Source: Metaruminococcus_A sp003150405 (GTDB taxonomy: Bacteria > Bacillota > Clostridia > Oscillospirales > Ruminococcaceae). From it: a stretch of DNA of 59,727 bases. Below are positions 17,066-25,444 of this stretch, one piece after another. Every line of letters starts with the position of its first letter. The stretch's first letter is position 1. Under the pieces are notes generated by a model. It was not told where the DNA came from. It worked only from the letters and a program-made list of their open reading frames with translations, and ran no database searches. The stretch covers positions 1 to 59,727 of the forward strand of contig CABUBB010000011.1 of assembly GCA_902489745.1 (NCBI GenBank), given 5' to 3'. The position numbers and the translations under genes are program-made.

Positions 17066-17638
17066 ATGCGGCACAGCGGAACCCAGATGATTACAACCAC
17101 CCGGCTGCTGCTACGGCCCTTTGAGCAGAATGACTGCGGCGATATGCTTGCAGGGTGGATTGGCAATCCAGAGGTACAGGCAGAATACGGCGAACCTGTT
17201 TACACCACACCGGAACAGGTGAAGCAGCTTCTCACACACTGGATTGCCCGGTATACACGCCCGGATTTTTACCGCTGGGCAATTATTGAACGGCAAAGCG
17301 GGAAAAATATTGGGCAGATTGCATTTTGCAAGGTTTATGAGGATTGCCGCACCGCCGAAATCGAGTACTGTATCGGTGAGAATTTTTGGGGAAACGGCTA
17401 TGCCGGCGAGGCGCTGGAGGCGGTTATTGATTTCACCTTTGCCCACACAGGTTTTCTGCGTCTCGAAGCCTTTCACCGAAGTGAGAATATAAAATCCGGA
17501 CGGGTATTGGAAAAATCCCGCATGGAAAGGTCCGAAACTGTTGAGCGCTTCCGGCGTGCCGGGCAATCCCCCTCTGGGGAAGTCTGTTATGCCATCACCC
17601 GGGCAAACTATGAAACAGTCAGGTCATATCTTCCCTGA
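17066..17638 (+). CDS. GNAT-family N-acetyltransferase
   Basis: A 190-residue acetyltransferase of the RimJ/RimL-like branch, starting MRHSGTQMITTTRLLLRPF, the usual opening of this subfamily (ATG 17066 after GGCGGTGA). The acetyl-CoA segment is EIEYCIGENFWGNGYAGEAL at about residues 100-119, where NGYAGE stands in place of the classical Q/RxxGxG/A loop. The last 40 residues (SRMERSETVERFRRAG) are diverged from the usual CGM(K/R)xEG motif. Substrate unknown. It follows a methyltransferase relic and ends before a strong terminator. Confidence 0.82.
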   Translation: MRHSGTQMITTTRLLLRPFEQNDCGDMLAGWIGNPEVQAEYGEPVYTTPEQVKQLLTHWIARYTRPDFYRWAIIERQSGKNIGQIAFCKVYEDCRTAEIEYCIGENFWGNGYAGEALEAVIDFTFAHTGFLRLEAFHRSENIKSGRVLEKSRMERSETVERFRRAGQSPSGEVCYAITRANYETVRSYLP

Positions 17639-17720
17639 GAGGGCGGCACGAAGGTAAAAAGCCTTAAAACAGGCCGGCACTTAAAAGGGCTTTCCTTCGC
17701 TTCATCCAAACCGAAATAAA

Positions 17721-17757
17721 AACAGGCATTGGGATGTTCCAATGCCTGTTCTTTTTA
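17721..17757. terminator. Bidirectional terminator between GNAT and pyk
   Basis: AACAGGCATTGG and CCAATGCCTGTT form a perfect 12-bp stem, loop GATGTT, with TTTTT on the plus side and a shorter T-rich tail on the minus side. It can serve the convergent acetyltransferase and pyruvate kinase transcripts. Confidence 0.87.
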
Positions 17758-17815
17758 TAAGATCGTGAAGCTTTCCGCTGCACAACAGGACGGATGAAAA
17801 TCATCCGTAAATCCA

Positions 17816-19561
17816 TTAGGAATTGCAGCAGACAATGCCCCGTTCCGCATCCAGCGTGACAACAGCACCGCTTTTGAGCAGGCTGGTCGCATTGGCGACG
17901 CCCACCAGCACCGGCAGATCCATTGCGAGGCCGGCAATCGCCGCATGGGTGTTGGTGCCAGGCAGCTCGGTGATGATGCCTGAACTGCGTTTAATGATGT
18001 CAAACAGTGCATTGGAGGTCTGCGGGATCACCAAAATATCCCCATCGCTGAAATTTTCCATGGCCTCCTCTGCTGTTTTGCAGACGCAGAGCCGTGCACA
18101 AGCTGTTTTGTTGGTAATACCAGTTCCGGACGCGAGCACATGGCCCACTACATGCACCTTCATCATATTGGTGGTGCCGGAAATACCAAGCGGAACACCC
18201 GCCGTAATGACAACCAGGTCCCCGTCACAGATAACGCCGGTTTTTTCAGCGGCGTCCACCGCATGATCAAACAGCTCGTCGGTGTTGCTCTCCTCCTCAA
18301 TCAAGAGCGGAATCACGCCCCAGGAAAGGTTGAGCTGGCGGCAGACCGGCGCACTGGTGGTGCATCCAATAATCGGCACATTCGGACGGTATTTGGAAAT
18401 CATTCGTGCGGTTTTTCCGGATTTAGTGACGGTAATAATCGCTGACGCGCCCAGATCATGCGCCGTGGTACAGGTCGCATGGGAAATGGCGTTGGTAACG
18501 TCGGGGGTATCGTCATATTCACGCATCTTGAAGCGCTTGATATAATCAATGTCCTGCTCAGCGCGGATGGCAATCCGCACCATGGTTTTGAGCGCTTCCA
18601 CCGGGTAAAGCCCCGCCGCCGTCTCACCGGACAGCATAATGGCGCTGGTGCCATCATAAATGGCATTTGCCACGTCGGTAGACTCTGCACGGGTCGGACG
18701 CGGGTTTTTCATCATGGAATCCAGCATCTGGGTCGCGGTAATAACCCGCTTGCCCGCATTGTAGGCTTTTTTAATCATCATTTTCTGGAGCACCGGCACA
18801 TCTTCCAGCGGAATTTCCACCCCCATGTCGCCGCGCGCAACCATAACACCGTCTGCTACCCGCAGAATAGCGTCGAGATTGTCCACACCCTCGGTATTCT
18901 CAATTTTGGCGATAACATCCATTGTCCCGCAGTTGTATTCATCCAGAATTTTACGGATTTCCAAAATATCATCTGCACTGCGGGTGAAGGAAGCAGCAAT
19001 GAAGTCAAAGCCATTCTCAATGCCAAAAATAATATCCGCTCGATCCTTTTCGCTGATATACGGCATGGAGAGCTTGACCCCCGGCACATTGACCCCTTTG
19101 TTGTTGGAAACCGCACCGTCATTGAGCACACGGCAGACAATGTCGGTATCGGTCAGGCTGACCACCGTCATGGCAATCAGACCGTCGTCCAGCAAAATGG
19201 TCGCCCCAGGGTATACGTCGTTCGGCAGGTCCTTGTAAAGGACCGAACACCCTTTCTCAGTTCCTTCAACGTCGTTGATGGTCAGGGTAAAAATCTGGCC
19301 CTCTTTGAGCTGCACCTTACCGTCCCTGAATTTGCCAATGCGGATTTCCGGCCCTTTTGTGTCCAGCAGGGTGGAAATGGGCAGGTGCAATTCTTCGCGC
19401 AGTTTTTTGACCCGTTCCATGTTTTTCTTGTGATAGGCATGATCGGAATGCGAAAAATTAAAGCGTGCTACATTCATGCCTTCCAGCATCAGGTCCTTGA
19501 GTACGTTGTCGTTGTCGGTAGCGGGACCAAGTGTGCAGATGATTTTTGTTTTTCTCACCAT
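17816..19561 (-). CDS. pyk: Pyruvate kinase with C-terminal PEP-utiliser domain
   Basis: A 581-residue glycolytic enzyme making pyruvate and ATP from phosphoenolpyruvate and ADP. Core residues: KIICTLGPATDNDN at the start, FNFSHSDHAYH (about 34), LLDTKGPEIRIG (62-73), the active-site IAKIENTEGVDN (about 216) and MVARGDMGVEIPLEDVP (about 242). The allosteric C domain ends near 470, and an extra domain of about 110 residues follows, with the PEP-utiliser pattern LPGTNTHAAIAGLAMDLPVL; the domain is common in Bacillota pyruvate kinases. It starts 15 bases after the small oadG-like gene, so it belongs to the oadB-oadG transcript. Confidence 0.97.
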   Translation of the reverse strand: MVRKTKIICTLGPATDNDNVLKDLMLEGMNVARFNFSHSDHAYHKKNMERVKKLREELHLPISTLLDTKGPEIRIGKFRDGKVQLKEGQIFTLTINDVEGTEKGCSVLYKDLPNDVYPGATILLDDGLIAMTVVSLTDTDIVCRVLNDGAVSNNKGVNVPGVKLSMPYISEKDRADIIFGIENGFDFIAASFTRSADDILEIRKILDEYNCGTMDVIAKIENTEGVDNLDAILRVADGVMVARGDMGVEIPLEDVPVLQKMMIKKAYNAGKRVITATQMLDSMMKNPRPTRAESTDVANAIYDGTSAIMLSGETAAGLYPVEALKTMVRIAIRAEQDIDYIKRFKMREYDDTPDVTNAISHATCTTAHDLGASAIITVTKSGKTARMISKYRPNVPIIGCTTSAPVCRQLNLSWGVIPLLIEEESNTDELFDHAVDAAEKTGVICDGDLVVITAGVPLGISGTTNMMKVHVVGHVLASGTGITNKTACARLCVCKTAEEAMENFSDGDILVIPQTSNALFDIIKRSSGIITELPGTNTHAAIAGLAMDLPVLVGVANATSLLKSGAVVTLDAERGIVCCNS

Positions 19562-19576
19562 AAAATTCTCCTGGTC

Positions 19577-19735
19577 TTACTGGTTCTCGTTTTTCTCCGG
19601 AACCGCTTTTTTCCGGTTGGTTATTTTCAGCATAATCTGCGTTACCGCAAAGATTACGATGATGACGACAAAAATTGCGAGCATCCCCATCCACATCAGG
19701 TTCAGGGAAGCCATCAAAGCATCCATATCAATCAT
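19577..19735 (-). CDS. Small OadG-like gamma subunit of a Na+-pumping decarboxylase
   Basis: A 52-residue protein below the usual gene-calling length. ATG at 19735 follows GGGGGATG; the stop is 15 bases before pyk. It has one membrane helix (about residues 15-32, MGMLAIFVVIIVIFAV) followed by a basic, charged tail (NRKKAVPEKNENQ), the topology of gamma subunits of oxaloacetate/methylmalonyl-CoA decarboxylases. It sits 13 bases downstream of the beta-subunit gene. Sequence similarity is weak at this length; the call rests on topology and position. Confidence 0.7.
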   Translation of the reverse strand: MIDMDALMASLNLMWMGMLAIFVVIIVIFAVTQIMLKITNRKKAVPEKNENQ

Positions 19736-19748
19736 TGCTACATCCCCC

Positions 19749-20900
19749 TTAGTGAATCATGCCCGGCACAATGCCGAGGATGACGCCGCCTGCGATAACC
19801 GAGGCAATCTGCCCGGAAACATTCGCGCCGACCGCGTGCATCAGCAGGTGGTTGGTGCCGTCTGCCTCCAGACCCATTTTCTGCACCACGCGCGCAGACA
19901 TTGGGAAAGCGGAAATACCGGCGGCGCCGACCATCGGGTTGATCTTCTTTTTGGAAAAGAGGTTGAGCAGTTTTGCAAAGAACACACCGGCAAACGTGTC
20001 AAACACAAATGCAACCAGACCAAGCAGCATAATAAACAGGGTCTGTACGTTAACAAAATTTTCTGCCTTCATGCTCGCCGCAATGGTAATGCCAAGCACC
20101 AGTGTAACGAGGTTTGCAAGCTGGTTCTGCGCAGTCTCAGACATAGTACGCAGCACGCCGCACTCCCGGATGAGGTTGCCGAACATAAGGAAACCAACCA
20201 GAGACACCGAAGACGGAGCGACAAGCCCTGCAATCATGGTGACAATAATTGGGAACAGAATACGGGTCGTTTTGGAAACGCCCTGCGGATTGTACGCCAT
20301 TTTAATAGCGCGCTCTTTTTTGGTGGTCGAGAGCTTAATGGCGAGCGGCTGGATAATTGGTACCAGCGCCATATAGGAATAAGCGGCAACGGCGATTGGC
20401 CCAATGTAATTGCTGCCCAGCACCTGAGAAACGAGGATAGAGGTCGGTCCGTCCGCCGCGCCGATAATGCCGATGGAAGCGGCGTCAATGAGGTTAAAAC
20501 CAAGCAATGTTGCCATGGTAATGGTGAAGAAGATACCGAACTGCGCCGCCGCGCCAAACAGCAGCAGCTTGGGGTTTGCAAGAAGCGGGCCAAAGTCAAT
20601 CATGGCGCCAATGCCGATAAACAGCAGCAACGGCAGCGCCTCGGAAGCTTCAATGCCAATGTCAAACATCCAGTCAATAATCCCCTTGACCGGCCCAATG
20701 CCCTCCAGCGTCTGGTCAATTACACCAGAGAACGGCAAATTGACCAAAATTGCGCCAAACCCCATTGGCAAAAGCAGCGCGGGTTCCAGGTTTTTCTTGA
20801 TGGCAAGAAAAATTAAAACTCCGCCGATGACAAACATGACCCAAATCCGCCAACTATCTGGCGTAAACAGGGCCGCAATGCCTTCGATTAAAAATTCCAT
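19749..20900 (-). CDS. oadB: Na+-translocating decarboxylase beta subunit
   Basis: A 383-residue polytopic membrane protein with about ten helices, the decarboxylating ion pump that couples loss of CO2 from carboxybiotin to Na+ export. Family features: FLIEGIAALF at the start, LPLLLFIGIGAMIDFGPLLANP, GAADGPTSILVSQVLG with the conserved aspartate, and SARVVQKMGLEADGTNHLLMHAVGANVSGQ near the end. ATG at 20900 after AAGGAG. The carboxyltransferase alpha subunit and biotin carrier are not in this window, so substrate (oxaloacetate, methylmalonyl-CoA or glutaconyl-CoA) is open; linkage to pyk favours oxaloacetate. Confidence 0.93.
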   Translation of the reverse strand: MEFLIEGIAALFTPDSWRIWVMFVIGGVLIFLAIKKNLEPALLLPMGFGAILVNLPFSGVIDQTLEGIGPVKGIIDWMFDIGIEASEALPLLLFIGIGAMIDFGPLLANPKLLLFGAAAQFGIFFTITMATLLGFNLIDAASIGIIGAADGPTSILVSQVLGSNYIGPIAVAAYSYMALVPIIQPLAIKLSTTKKERAIKMAYNPQGVSKTTRILFPIIVTMIAGLVAPSSVSLVGFLMFGNLIRECGVLRTMSETAQNQLANLVTLVLGITIAASMKAENFVNVQTLFIMLLGLVAFVFDTFAGVFFAKLLNLFSKKKINPMVGAAGISAFPMSARVVQKMGLEADGTNHLLMHAVGANVSGQIASVIAGGVILGIVPGMIH

Positions 20901-20946
20901 TCGTACATTCTCCTTGTTTTATAGTGTCCTTTGATGAACCCCGTAT

Positions 20947-21552
20947 TTACGGAGCAATATCCTTTTTTCTACGTTTGAGGAAATAACGAACCACAAAGAA
21001 ACCGGCAACAGCTGTAAGCACCGGAATCAGAATCAGTTTATACTCATCGTAATATTTCGTCACAATATTCCAATTTTCCGCAAAGAGAAAACCAAGTCCA
21101 ATCAGCACACTGTTCCAAATTGCCACGCCAACCGCAGTTGACACAAGGTAAGAGCCCAGGTTTTGGCGTGAAATTCCCGCAATAAAGGAAATATAGGTAC
21201 GGCACAGCGGTATGAGCCGCCCCAGTCCTACCGAAAGCACCGCATATTTTTCATACTTTTGCTGCGAAGCCTCCAGCCCCTTACGGGATTTGGGGAATTT
21301 TTTCTTGATTTTCTCCACCAGCGGGTAACCGCCAAAATAACCGATGAGATAACAAACCAACGCTCCCAATACTCCCGCCAGAATACTGAACAGCAAAATG
21401 GAAAGAAAGCCCCAACCGCTCTGCGATGCAACCGCCCCGGAAAAGGGTAGCACAACCTCACTTGGCAGCGGAAAACATGCGTACTCTAGTAATATTAACA
21501 CAAATACAGCAATAAGTCCATAATCCTGAATGGCCTGCATCATGAATTCCAT
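20947..21552 (-). CDS. DedA-family membrane protein
   Basis: A 201-residue protein of the DedA/VTT superfamily, which includes lipid scramblase/undecaprenyl-phosphate flippase candidates. Landmarks: IQDYGLIAVFVLILLEYACFPLPSE at the start with the conserved acidic and proline residues, GALVCYLIGYFGG, then the re-entrant-loop motif VGLGRLIPLCRTYISFIAGISR. About five membrane segments and a basic C-terminal tail. It precedes oadB by 46 bases on the same strand and may be the first gene of a dedA-oadB-oadG-pyk transcript. Confidence 0.9.
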   Translation of the reverse strand: MEFMMQAIQDYGLIAVFVLILLEYACFPLPSEVVLPFSGAVASQSGWGFLSILLFSILAGVLGALVCYLIGYFGGYPLVEKIKKKFPKSRKGLEASQQKYEKYAVLSVGLGRLIPLCRTYISFIAGISRQNLGSYLVSTAVGVAIWNSVLIGLGFLFAENWNIVTKYYDEYKLILIPVLTAVAGFFVVRYFLKRRKKDIAP

Positions 21553-21613
21553 AACCCATACCTCACCTGTTCAATTCGTTTCTCTGGTCTAGTGTATGGG
21601 GAATTTTAAATTC

Positions 21614-22339
21614 TCATACCGTATCCTCTGAAATCAGGTTCCGGACCACTTCCCCACCGATCATCAGCCCAGCCACCGAGGGTACAAACGCCACACTGCC
21701 CGGAAGCTGCCGCTTGCCCGGATTTTCCCGGAGCAGCACCTCGGGAACCACTGGTTTGAGCGGCGGTTCGGTGGAATAAAGCACCCGGAGCTTTTTGACA
21801 CCGCGCGCTTTCAGTTCCCGGCGCATGACCCGCGCCAGAGGACAGACCGAGGTTTCATAAACATCGGCAAAACGGAACTGCGAGGGATCCAGCTTATTCC
21901 CCGCCCCCATACAGCTGATGAGCGGTACTCCAAGCGCCTCGGCCCGCTGTGCGAGCGCGAGCTTGGAAGAAACGGTGTCGATCGCATCCACGATATAATC
22001 ACATGCGGCAAGCGGAAAGGCAGCAAGCGTTTCTTCGGTGAGAAACTCCGCACGGGCTTCCACCTCTGCTGAGGGATTGATGGAGAGAATGCGTTCCTTC
22101 ATGACGTCAACCTTGCGCCGTCCAACGGTCTCGTGGGTGGCAATGAGCTGGCGGTTGAGGTTTGACAGGCTTACCGTGTCGTGATCGACTAGGATAAGCC
22201 GGCCGACTCCACTGCGTGCAAGCGCCTCCGCTGCATAAGCACCCACCCCGCCAATGCCGAACACCAGCACTTGTGCACGGCGCAGACGTTCCATTGCCTC
22301 GAGTCCAAGCAGCAATTCGGTGCGGGAAAACTCCTCCAT
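21614..22339 (-). CDS. tcdA: tRNA threonylcarbamoyladenosine dehydratase
   Basis: A 241-residue E1-like (ThiF/MoeB) ATP-dependent enzyme that cyclises N6-threonylcarbamoyladenosine at position 37 of ANN-decoding tRNAs. Residues 1-20 give the family start FSRTELLLGLEAMERLRRA; the nucleotide loop is VFGIGGVGAYAAEALARSG; LVDHDTVSLSNLNRQL and VDAIDTVSSK follow, with SCMGAGNKLDP and YETSVCPLARVMRREL typical of TcdA rather than ThiF. The start overlaps the ridA stop by one base, so translation is coupled. Confidence 0.92.
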   Translation of the reverse strand: MEEFSRTELLLGLEAMERLRRAQVLVFGIGGVGAYAAEALARSGVGRLILVDHDTVSLSNLNRQLIATHETVGRRKVDVMKERILSINPSAEVEARAEFLTEETLAAFPLAACDYIVDAIDTVSSKLALAQRAEALGVPLISCMGAGNKLDPSQFRFADVYETSVCPLARVMRRELKARGVKKLRVLYSTEPPLKPVVPEVLLRENPGKRQLPGSVAFVPSVAGLMIGGEVVRNLISEDTV

Positions 22340-22722
22340 CACAGCGCGTTCACCGCCGCAATGGCTTCGATTTCAACCAGCACTCCTTTGGGCAGGGCTG
22401 CAACTTCTACACAGGAACGCGCAGGAAACGGGGCGGTAAAATACCCGGCATATACTTCGTTGACTGCCGAAAAGCCAGACAGGTCTTTCACAAACAGAGT
22501 GCACTTGACAACATCCTGTAAGGAAGCGCCCGCCGCTTCCAGCACTGCCTTTAGATTCTCCATACTCTGCGCCGTCTGGGCACGGATTCCCTCTGGAACC
22601 TCCCCTGTCTGGGGATTCACCGGGATTTGGCCCGAAACATAAAGTGTTCCGCCGTACCGGACAGCCTGCGAATACGGCCCAATGGCCGCCGGGGCGTTTG
22701 CCGTTTCAATCTGTTCTTTCAC
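22339..22722 (-). CDS. ridA: RidA-family reactive imine/enamine deaminase
   Basis: A 127-residue trimeric protein that hydrolyses 2-aminoacrylate and related imines. The family signature is complete: TANAPAAIGPYSQAVRYGGTLYVSGQIPVNP in the first third (seen in pieces), QTAQSMENLKAVLEAAGASL, and the C-terminal FPARSCVEVAALPKGVLVEIE, which holds the substrate arginine and the usual closing motif. It starts with GTG after AGGTGAAAC and is coupled to tcdA. Confidence 0.94.
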   Translation of the reverse strand: MKEQIETANAPAAIGPYSQAVRYGGTLYVSGQIPVNPQTGEVPEGIRAQTAQSMENLKAVLEAAGASLQDVVKCTLFVKDLSGFSAVNEVYAGYFTAPFPARSCVEVAALPKGVLVEIEAIAAVNAL

Positions 22723-23246
22723 CGTTTCACCTGCTTTTTACATCATGATTGTAGAATAGGCGGGAACTGAAGCCGCCCCTTCAAACTGGAATCTGCGTGC
22801 ATGGTTTGGAAATTCGCTTTAAAAGGATTCTGAGCTTCTGTTGCCGGCTCAAAACCGTTCGGCAAATTTGTTTTTACATCGTAGACCCAGCCTTTCTCAA
22901 TTCATTCACCCCATTATATTTCCCCTGCGCCGGACAGGTACAGGGTGTTTCTTCCCCGCGCCATAAAAACATACGAATGGGAAAACGGTTTCCCGCTTTT
23001 GAACATCCTTGCTTTTCAAAAAAGAGTGAACACTTCCCGCCGCGAATTTTCGGGATCCTGTGCCGCCTTTTGGAGAATGGGGCGGCGCTTTCATGAAAAA
23101 ACGCCTTTTCATACAGCACACGCTGTTTGTTACCATTATAACACACCGTGTCTCCAGGTAAAGAATATTTCGTGGATTTTACTTTGATTTTACATAACGC
23201 CGTGTTATAGTAGTAGATACCAACTGTAAGGAGATGAAACAGCACA
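22723..23246. other. Divergent intergenic region, no gene seen
   Basis: About 520 bases between ridA (minus) and the pentapeptide-repeat gene (plus). Frames here are short and lack ribosome sites except for weak minus-strand ATGs near 23136. The only clear signal is the promoter near 23184-23211. Confidence 0.55.
23184..23211 (+). promoter_or_regulatory. Promoter of the pentapeptide-repeat gene
   Basis: TTGATT, 16-bp spacer, TATAGT. Transcription should start about 28 bases before the TTG start codon. Confidence 0.65.
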
Positions 23247-23855
23247 TTGGATCTTCCAAAAAACCGCCAGGAATACCGTAACCTGGATTGTTCAGAACTG
23301 GATTTTACCGACCGTAGCCTGGAACAAGCGCGTTTTATCCGTTGCCGGTTTAAGGGCGCTTCCATGCAGGGGATTCACACCGCCCACTGCTTTTTTGAGG
23401 AATGCGACTTCACCTTTGCCCGCCTCAATGATTCTTTTCACCAGTCCAGCGCCTTTTTAAGCTGCGAATTTCACGGCGCCAGCCTCTTTGCCGCCGGTTT
23501 TGAGCAATGCAAATGCACCGGAACAACCTTTGCGGGCGCCGACCTCACTGCCTGCACAATAAAAGGTGGGGATTATTCCTTTACCATTCTCAACGACTGC
23601 GATTTTCACGGCTGGGACTTACGGGGCATTAAGCTGGAACACGCTTTTCTGCAAAACTGCAACCTCAAAAAGGCAGATCTGCGTGAAGCCAATCTCCGCC
23701 ACGCCGTGCTCACCGGCGCGCATCTGGAACAGGCGGATCTGCGCGGCGCGGACATCAGCGGGGTGGATTTGCAGTCCATCCACTTCAAAAACACCCGCAT
23801 TGATCTCCCACAGGCCATGCTGATTGCCGAAGCGGCAGGCTGTATCTGCCGCTGA
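23247..23855 (+). CDS. Pentapeptide-repeat protein
   Basis: A 202-residue right-handed beta-helix protein. Most of it is A(D/N)LxX-type five-residue repeats, clearest at residues 133-170 (KKADLREANLRHAVLTGA, then LEQADLRGADISGVDL); the N-terminal half has a degenerate, cysteine-rich version. Relatives include the Qnr/MfpA gyrase-protecting proteins, but many have no known role. The only in-frame start is TTG at 23247, 13 bases after AAGGAG, unusually far; an ATG directly after that site is in another frame and soon stops. A one-base indel near the start is possible. Confidence 0.8.
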   Translation: MDLPKNRQEYRNLDCSELDFTDRSLEQARFIRCRFKGASMQGIHTAHCFFEECDFTFARLNDSFHQSSAFLSCEFHGASLFAAGFEQCKCTGTTFAGADLTACTIKGGDYSFTILNDCDFHGWDLRGIKLEHAFLQNCNLKKADLREANLRHAVLTGAHLEQADLRGADISGVDLQSIHFKNTRIDLPQAMLIAEAAGCICR

Positions 23856-23980
23856 ACCTCTCCATTGCCAAAACAGTCCGGTAAAAACGCCGGAAAATGG
23901 GGTAACGACCATATAAAAATGGGCTCGCCCTGCTAGCGGCTTTTCTCTGTCTATCCCTTACCAGGTGCAGCAGCGTTTGA

Positions 23981-24470
23981 AATACCATCCCGTCGGATCC
24001 AAGCAATGACTCCGCATCCGCTTTCAAGGGCAGCGGAATTTCTGGGCCGCCGGTATCCAGTGCGAACGGTGAGACCATCTGTACCAAGGATTTTGAGTGC
24101 TATGCCCATCCCGCGGGATGGGCTGAAAGCCGGGAGCAATTTCTTTTACGCCGCGGAAGGGGACAAGCAAAAAGCCCGGCCCAACAACATTTCGGTCAGC
24201 TGCGGATCCAACCGGTATCCTAAGGACGCCCATGCCGCTTTTCGGGAGGGCATCTCAAGCAGCTACTCGCACAGGTTTCCAGGCAGGAGGATACCACGGT
24301 AAAAGGGGTTGGAAGCAGCACCGCCAACGGCAATATCCTCTGCATCTTTACCGTTCGGGAACCCGGTGTTACCATCATCCAGTACTACATTACGGGGGAT
24401 GATATCTTCATTCTTAACCATATAACGGTTTACGATAAGCCCCAGGCCCTCTTCGGTTCAGGCCGCACAA
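23981..24470 (+). pseudogene. Relic of a hypothetical secreted/lipoprotein gene, several frameshifts
   Basis: Coding-like text continues across three frames on the plus strand: SNDSASAFKGSG...NGETICTKDFECYAHPAGW first, then FFYAAEGDKQKARPNN...SNRYPKDAHAAFREGIS in a second frame, then VKGVGSSTANGNILCIFTV...TIIQYYITGDDIFILNH in a third. The pieces join in the order expected of one protein of about 160 residues with a low-complexity Ser/Gly linker after a lost N-terminus. Two indels and the missing start make it a pseudogene. The family is not recognised. Confidence 0.45.
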
Positions 24471-24670
24471 GCCGTTGCGGACAGCTTTATCTGGGCAGAA
24501 CAGCACCTCGGGAGACAGGAGGGCCGTCCGAACGGCCGTCCCCTCCGCAGCATGGCAGCCCCTTCTCCGTTGCCCACCTTCCCCCGTCAAAAAAATTCCC
24601 GCTTCTTCGCTTACATATATCCCAGCGCGTTTTTTCCTGCCGTGAACCGTCAATTTTCCGTATAGGGTAT

Positions 24671-24720
24671 AAAAGACCTCCGGGCCTATCTGGTTTCATC
24701 CAGCGGCCCGGAGGTCTTTT
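24671..24720 (-). terminator. Terminator overlapping the end of the DUF5131 gene
   Basis: A 16-bp perfect inverted repeat (AAAAGACCTCCGGGCC / GGCCCGGAGGTCTTTT) spans an 18-base loop. The upstream arm lies within the last codons of the DUF5131 gene and the loop contains its stop codon, so gene end and terminator share sequence. Confidence 0.85.
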
Positions 24721-25444
24721 GGATCGGTCGGTAATCAATGTCTGCTTTGCGCGCCTGCTTATGCTGATCGGGCCGCTGAATGCGGTACAACCGCCCATCC
24801 TTGCAGAACCGTGCCCCGGTCTGTTTAAAGGTAAACGGGACCTCATACAGCATACACTGGGTGCGCAGAGCCAGAATCCAGCTATAATCGCAAAGACGCG
24901 CCTCATTCCCGGATTCCCCGCCTGCAATGACTTCCTCCACCCACTCACCCAAGTAAGGCGTTAAATCAATCTCCTCCAACAGCGGTTCACAGACAATGCT
25001 TTTGTGCCGGATGGGCGCTGCGCGGAAAACCGGTAGGCGATAATCAGCGCGATCCTGATTCTCCACCGTGCAGCAAATGTGTACGTTCGGGTATCCGTCG
25101 CCCCAATCGGATGGGATGCAATCAAGAAACCGGTCAATCCGCTTGGTGATGAACAGGAATTCCAGATCCTTCCGTTCCTTCATAATCTGCCAGGCTTCCG
25201 GACGCCATGCATCGGCGTCCTCCAACAGAAAATCCGAGGTAAAGCAGGTGTAAACCACCGTCCCCGGCGGGATTTTATACCGTCCGTCCCGCGTTCTGCG
25301 CACCGGCAGGTCAAAGTTTGCGGTCTTGTGCACCAATGAACTGTCCCGGTTCTGCCGTGCATCCATGCGGTAAACATAACAGTTTTGACAGCCAGGGCTT
25401 AGCTTGTGACATCCATGCCAAAGGTTCCAGCTCGTGTACTCCAT
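24686..25444 (-). CDS. DUF5131 (phage Gp37/Gp68-like) family protein
   Basis: A 252-residue protein whose N-terminus TSWNLWHGCHKLSPGCQNCY has the cysteine cluster C-x7-C-x2-C conserved in the Gp37/Gp68 family, a radical-SAM-like barrel of unknown reaction. Other family landmarks are YTCFTSDFLLEDADAWRPEAW, LFITKRIDRF, and VIAGGESGNEARLCDYSW. Its ATG overlaps the yaaA stop by four bases (ATGA). Last gene of the operon headed by the large c-di-GMP protein. Function unknown. Confidence 0.85.
   Translation of the reverse strand: MEYTSWNLWHGCHKLSPGCQNCYVYRMDARQNRDSSLVHKTANFDLPVRRTRDGRYKIPPGTVVYTCFTSDFLLEDADAWRPEAWQIMKERKDLEFLFITKRIDRFLDCIPSDWGDGYPNVHICCTVENQDRADYRLPVFRAAPIRHKSIVCEPLLEEIDLTPYLGEWVEEVIAGGESGNEARLCDYSWILALRTQCMLYEVPFTFKQTGARFCKDGRLYRIQRPDQHKQARKADIDYRPIQKTSGPLDETR

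Noticed and set aside
18458..20816. Plus-strand frames of 441 and 446 codons opposite pyk and oadB
   Set aside because: Antisense shadows of intact conserved genes, no recognisable protein features.
22874..23365. 163-codon minus-strand frame between ridA and the pentapeptide gene
   Set aside because: Crosses the promoter and start of the pentapeptide gene, lacks a ribosome site and has no recognisable motifs.
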